A stretch of 64,000 nucleotides of DNA from NCBI GenBank assembly GCA_019203745.1, contig CP078104.1:2454501-2518500 (forward strand), written 5' to 3'. The translations under genes were made by a program, and so were the position numbers. The notes beneath the pieces are model-generated. The model searched no databases. It worked only from the letters and a program-made list of their open reading frames with translations, and had not been told where the DNA came from. Positions 59,596 through 64,000 of this stretch are shown here, piece by piece (positions within the stretch are counted from its first letter, which is position 1; each line of letters begins with the position of its first letter). The stretch is from Chryseobacterium sp. E1 (lineage in GTDB: Bacteria; Bacteroidota; Bacteroidia; Flavobacteriales; Weeksellaceae).

Positions 59596-62240
59596 ATGAA
59601 AAAATGGGTAAAAAGACTCTTAATAAGTTTCGGAATTCTTGCAGGAATTATTCTTGCAGCAAATTTCGGACTGAATTATTGGCTAAAACCCAGCTTCCGG
59701 AATACATAAAGAAGAATACAGACTATAAAGTTTCCTACAAAACACTGGATGTGGATCTTGGAACAGGTAATATTTTGTCAACAGGTATTTCCGTAAACAG
59801 TAAAAATCCGCAGAATACTAATGTTATTGGACTGCAGGAACAATTGATACCTTAAAAATCAGCCGTTTTGGAATTTACGATGCAATTTTTAATAAAAGAA
59901 TAAGCTCTTCCAATCTGCTGTTGGCAAAACCTAATCTGAATGTAATTCTTGCTAAACCCGTTGATCGTAAAACCGGTAAAAAGAGGAATCCGTTTTTGTT
60001 TGAGAATATCCGGATTAATGATGGTTCTATTGCTATTTTCAGAGATACGAAGCAGAAGTTTTTATCCGTTCAGCAGTTAAATCTCTTTGTAGAAAATCTG
60101 CAGATGACGGAAGAATCCTTAGAAAATAAATTACCTGTGGTTTTTGATCGTTACAGCATCAAAGGAAAAAGTTTTTTCTTCCGGCCGGATCAGGTGTATG
60201 CAATCACAATCCGCTCTATTAACACGGAAAACGGTCAGATGTCTGTTGAAAATTTCAAACTGAACCCACTTTTGTCTTTCAGCCAATTTAAAAACTTCTA
60301 TCCGAAAAAGCCTCAGTTGTTTGAGTTTACAATTCCTAAAATGGAATTTAAAGACGTGGTTTTAAACAAAAATAAAGCTTCCCTTACGAATGCTGAATTT
60401 CAAAATCCTGTTCTTACGGTTTATAATACCGGGGTAAAAGCAAAAAAACCGAGAAAAAATCGAACTTTGAAGTCAATTTAGAAAATATAAAGCTTAATAA
60501 TGCTGTTGTTCAGATCAATAAACCGGATGGCAACAGGCTTTTAACGGCCGGAAATCTTAATTTGAACATCAATAAGCTTCTTTTTAATAAAGAAACCTCA
60601 CAGCAGGTAGTTCCTATAGGATATAAAGACTTCACTTTTTCCGGAAAAGATATTGTGTATTCTGACCATCAGAATATTACTATAGGAAGCGTTGCTTTGA
60701 AACCTGCCAATGGTGAAATCAGAGATGTCATATTGACGCCGGGAGACCTTTCAGGGAAAAAGACTACAATGGAATTAAAAACAAATCACATTGCTTTTAA
60801 TATCAATAAACTGGACTTTGTAGATAAAAAGCTTGTGTTGGATTTCAAAGACGTTCTTATAGAAAATGCAAACGGAACTATCAAAGCCGGGGAACATAAG
60901 GCGGTTAAAAAGCCGGGACCGGGTATCATACAATCAGTTATAATTCGTAAGGTCTCCTGAAAAATTCCAATATAATATATGATAAAGGAAAAGAGCCGCT
61001 GGCCTTTCATGATCTGAATGCTACAGCCAACAATATTGAGCTGGCTCCCAGGCCTAACAACCAGGGACTTTCTTTTACTGTGAAAGATTATTTCCTGACA
61101 ACAAGGAACCTTGCCTACAAAACACAGTTTTACAATCTCAGCCTTGGGCTTCTGAAACTGAATAAAAATAAAATTCAGATCAATAATTTTGCAATGAAGC
61201 CTCTCGTTTCAAGAGCCCAATTTATCAAAATGATACCTGTAGAAAGGGATCTGTACGATTTAAAAGCCGGGCAAATAACGGCAGAAGGGAGCTGGGACCT
61301 GTTTTCTCAAAATAAATCAATCAATGCTTCCCATGTAGTCATACAATCTGCAGATGCCAATATTTTCAGAAGTAAAATTCCAAAAGATGACCCCAAAATA
61401 AAGGCTCTTTATTCAAAAATGCTTCGTTCCATTAAAATGCCAACGACGGTGGATCATCTGGATCTGAAGAATTCCGTTCTGGTATACGAAGAAGATACTC
61501 CTGAAAGTATGGGGCCCGGCAAACTGACGTTCGGAAACTTTAATATGAATGTCAGGAACCTGAATTCCGCCAAAATAAAAGGGAAACCTACCAGAGTAGA
61601 TATTAAAATCAACTGTTCATTCATGAATCAGTCTCCACTTTCTGTCAACTGGAACTTTGATGTCGCTGATCAGAACGATGCTTTTGCCATTTCAGGTAAA
61701 ACAACAGGTCTTCCCGCCAGTGGAATCAATCCGTTTATACGGCCTTATCTTCATGTGACAGCGACTGCCGGGACAATTCAGGAGATGCTTTTCAACTTTA
61801 AAGGAAATCCTGCAGGCCTGTATGGAACATTCAATCTGAAGCATAAAGATCTGAAAATTGCGGTTTTAAATAAGAATAATCATGAAAAGAAGGGTTTCCT
61901 GACAGCTGTTGCTAATGTTTTTATTAAATCAGACTCCGGAAGTTTCCCGGAATCGGTTACAGTAGAAAATGTAGAACGTGATCCTACGAAATCATTCTTC
62001 AACCTCTTCTGGAAAGGCATTGAACAGGGTTTAAAAAAGACTCTGATTGGTAAAAATGTAGAGAAAACAGAGGCGAAAGTGAAAAATGCGGTTTCTTCCG
62101 TTAAAGACATGAAGCAATCTGTGAAGGAAATAAAACAGGAAATTAAAAGCAAAACAGAGACTAAACCGGAAGAAGAGAAAAAAGAAAAGAAAGGTTTTCT
62201 GAATAAAATATTTAAAAAGAAAGATCATTCAGAACAATAA
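59596..62240 (+). CDS. Large AsmA-like envelope protein
   Basis: About 881 residues with frameshifts near 59690, 59843, 60465 and 60945. One N-terminal membrane helix (LLISFGILAGIILAANFGLN) is followed by a long repeat-like beta-rich region (YKVSYKTLDVDLGTGNILST, FENIRINDGSIAIFRDTKQK, FKNFYPKKPQLFEFTIPKME) ending in a Lys/Glu-rich helix (KKGFLNKIFKKKDHSEQ). The layout and length fit AsmA/DUF748-like proteins, which form lipid-conducting bridges between membranes in other bacteria. The family assignment is by pattern, not by a clear motif. Confidence 0.65.
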
Positions 62241-62241
62241 A

Positions 62242-62304
62242 TTTTTAAACCATTGAAAATATTAATATGTGTAAAGATTGAAATAATCCCAATGGTTTAA
62301 AAAA
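62242..62304. terminator. Long-loop inverted repeat between convergent genes
   Basis: TTTTTAAACCATTG and CAATGGTTTAAAAA form a 14-bp perfect stem around a 34-base loop, between the AsmA-like gene and the minus-strand gene ending at 62325. It can terminate both. Confidence 0.7.
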
Positions 62305-62324
62305 TAATATAGAGCTTTATCCAT

Positions 62325-62675
62325 TTAGAAATTGAATTCATCACTTTCCATAATGGTGATTTTTCTGAGAAACTCATCAAATTCCTGTCCGGGATAATTG
62401 CTGTCTGCACCGTAAGAATCTATAATCATCCCCTTATTTCCTGTGTCATCTTTTACCACATAGAGTACCGCATTGTCATCCGGGTTACTGTCTCCTTCAA
62501 AACGGTAGGTTTTTAATATTGTCAGTTCTGAAGGCTGATAGACCTTATCAGAATTTTCAAGCTTCATTTCACAGCTCTCATTCATTCTGAATTCCCTGTG
62601 TATTCCTCTTTCAGAAAGCGTTTTCATAACTTGGCTTAAAGTCGTCATTCTGTCGATGTTTTCTGGATTTTCCAT
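62325..62675 (-). CDS. Small conserved protein of unknown function
   Basis: 116 residues, intact. MTTLSQVMKTLSERGIHREF is followed by SELTILKTYRFEGDSNPDD, then AVLYVVKDDTGNKGMIIDSY and GADSNYPGQEFDEFL. I recognise the EGxxNPDD...KGxxxDxYG pattern from small Bacteroidota proteins often mislabelled phosphoribosylpyrophosphate synthetase; no PRPP loop is present, so that label should not be used. Soluble, stand-alone. Confidence 0.7.
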   Translation of the reverse strand: MENPENIDRMTTLSQVMKTLSERGIHREFRMNESCEMKLENSDKVYQPSELTILKTYRFEGDSNPDDNAVLYVVKDDTGNKGMIIDSYGADSNYPGQEFDEFLRKITIMESDEFNF

Positions 62676-62810
62676 AATGCTATTTTTGTTTTTAAGTACA
62701 ATAATTAAACCATTGCATTTCTAAATATAAGAAAAATAGCAGATTATAGTTTTCTTAAAAATAAAGTTTAATGTTAACAAAATTTATAATTCAGAAAAAT
62801 AAAATGGGTA

Positions 62811-62818
62811 TACTTTTG
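62811..62818 (+). promoter_or_regulatory. -7 element for the small membrane protein gene
   Basis: TACTTTTG matches TAnnTTTG. An ATG at 62821 would lie at or before the expected transcription start, which favours the ATG at 62849 as the real start. Confidence 0.45.
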
Positions 62819-62848
62819 CAATGCTAATATTAATAAATCAAAGAAAAT

Positions 62849-63042
62849 ATGAAAAAGAAGTTGGAGTTTTACTGGCAGGAGGAGTTGGTCTTTTGGCAGT
62901 ATTAAGTTTAATCAGCATCAAAAAAATATTGACTAAAAAAGACAAAAAATATAGTGATTCCTATTCGGACTATCACAGACACTTTGATGAAAAGAATCTC
63001 GACGACGAAAACCACGGAGTTGAGTTTTATGCGCTGAAGTAG
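62849..63042 (+). CDS. Small membrane protein with charged tail
   Basis: About 64 residues. The ATG at 62849 followed by an A-run (MKK) comes into the frame of VGVLLAGGVGLLAVLSLISI after repair of one base; the alternative in-frame ATG at 62821 would start upstream of the predicted mRNA. One membrane helix is followed by a Lys/Asp/His-rich tail (KKDKKYSDSYSDYHRHFDEK), reminiscent of YtxH-type small proteins. A strong terminator follows. Confidence 0.55.
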
Positions 63043-63065
63043 TAAAAAATATATTAATTATGTTT

Positions 63066-63098
63066 AATCCAACACTTTTGAAGGTGTTGGATTTTTTT
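63066..63098 (+). terminator. Intrinsic terminator
   Basis: AATCCAACAC and GTGTTGGATT form a 10-bp stem around TTTTGAAG, followed by TTTTT. Confidence 0.85.
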
Positions 63099-63161
63099 GT
63101 GGAAAACTTTAATGTTAAAACTCATGATTATATAAAAATTCCATTCTAATTTTACATCGGA

Positions 63162-64000
63162 ATGCAAAACGAAAATTTCATAAAAGGTCAGGGAGCTCAG
63201 CGAAACGTTATCAACCGTTTCGACAGGTATACCTATGAACCCGAAGATGAAGATTTCGAAACGGTGAAAACCTCCTTTACCGAAGTATTCCCGAAAACTA
63301 TTGTCAATCAGGTTAAAAGCGAAGATCTTCCGATGGAATATTCCATGAATCCTTATCAGGGCTGCGAACACGGCTGCTCCTATTGCTTTGCAAGACCTAC
63401 TCATGAATATTGGGGCTATAGTGCCGGAATCGATTTCGAAAGAAAAATTATGGTGAAGAAAAATGCGCCTGAGCTTCTGGAGAAATTTTTTTCAGAAAAG
63501 AGGCTATAAAGCAGCTCCTATTTTGCTTTCCGGAAACACAGACTGCTATCAGCCTGCTGAAAGACAATTTGAGATTACCAGAAAACTCCTGCAGGTTTGT
63601 CTTGATTACAGACATCCTGTCAATATTCTGACAAAAAATGCATTGGTATTGAGAGATCTCGATATCCTAAAGCCAATGGCGGAGCAGAACCTTGTTTCTG
63701 TTTCCCTCAGTATTCCAACCATTAATGAAGAATTGAGGCGCAAAATGGAGCCGAGAACCAGTTCAGCGCCCAATAAATTAAAAGCAATTGAAATTCTCTC
63801 TGAAAATAAAATTCCCGTTCACGTTATGGTAGCCCCTGTTATTCCGGGATTGAATAGTGATGAGCCTTTAAATATCCTGAAGTCTATATCAGATGCAGGC
63901 GCTTTAGGATTTGGATATACCCTTGTGCGATTAAATGATACTGTTGAACCGGTTTTTGTTCATTGGATTGAAGCACATTTCCCGGACAGGGCTCAAAAAG
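63162..64000 (+). CDS. PA0069-type radical SAM protein, partial
   Basis: About 279 residues to the window edge with one frameshift near 63490. It starts MQNENFIKGQGAQRNVINRF. The iron-sulfur motif is CEHGCSYC in YQGCEHGCSYCFARPTHEYW (C-x3-C-x2-C), then ILLSGNTDCYQPAERQFEIT, VNILTKNALVLRDLDIL and VMVAPVIPGLNSDEPL. This matches the PA0069/Rv2578c family, related to spore photoproduct lyase, function unknown. It continues beyond position 64000. Confidence 0.9.

Noticed and set aside
62325-62675. Phosphoribosylpyrophosphate synthetase
   Set aside because: Small proteins of this look often carry that label, but the PRPP-binding loop and the enzyme fold are absent in 116 residues.

Overview
The window looks like chromosomal DNA of a Chryseobacterium-type member of the Flavobacteriia (Bacteroidota). 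I infer this from the low G+C content, the promoters of the Bacteroidota type (TAnnTTTG at about -7), the gene families (MraZ-to-FtsZ cluster of flavobacterial order, GH3-family protein, TonB receptors paired with PepSY proteins, two-domain YegP, DUF2797) and the general protein composition. No tRNA, rRNA, CRISPR array or transposase was found.

The main technical point is that most long genes are split by single-base indels, usually in homopolymers. By my count there are roughly 80. Essential single-copy genes (ftsZ, secA, mraY, murC/D/E/G, mutL) are affected, and both sides of each break still read as the same protein family. I treat these as probable sequencing or assembly errors and annotate each gene at its reconstructed full span, naming the breaks.

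Layout. 1-4.7 kb: a partial unknown gene, an XRE-cupin regulator, an OmpR-type two-component system, a small cytosolic protein and a DUF1275 membrane protein. 5-12.5 kb: mutL, a rhomboid protease, two tandem endonuclease/exonuclease/phosphatase membrane proteins, two small lipoproteins, a GH3-family protein and a bacilliredoxin. 12.6-30.8 kb, minus strand: the whole division and cell wall (dcw) cluster mraZ-rsmH-ftsL-ftsI-murE-mraY-murD-ftsW-murG-murC-ftsQ-ftsA-ftsZ followed by yqeY. It is interrupted twice by small genes of families known as intervening or dispersed elements: a four-helix-bundle gene between murE and mraY, bounded by a perfect 15-bp inverted repeat, and a GxxExxY gene between murC and ftsQ, bounded by about 34-bp direct repeats.

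31-33 kb: an alpha/beta hydrolase, engB and an ElaA-type acetyltransferase. 32.9-39.1 kb, minus strand: a tightly packed ten-gene operon of mostly uncharacterised proteins (small Cys protein, YegP, HsdR-N-like nuclease domain, Cys-rich SH3 lipoprotein, PH-SHOCT protein, TM2 protein, small membrane protein, TerB-like protein, membrane coiled-coil protein, vWA-like lipoprotein). Directly upstream is a TPR sensor kinase/LuxR-type response regulator pair (39.2-41.5 kb). A near-palindromic site, TACGGAAAnCCnTA, lies at the same distance from the -7 element both at the ten-gene operon promoter and at the promoter of the gene beyond the kinase. I regard this as the best candidate for a new system in the window.

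43-54 kb: msrA, a ROK glucokinase, and an alternating TonB receptor/PepSY operon likely concerned with iron or siderophores. 54-64 kb: secA, a DUF2795 gene, a UDP-sugar epimerase, a DUF2797 gene with an in-frame TGA, a large AsmA-like protein, two small genes and the start of a PA0069-type radical SAM protein that runs off the end.
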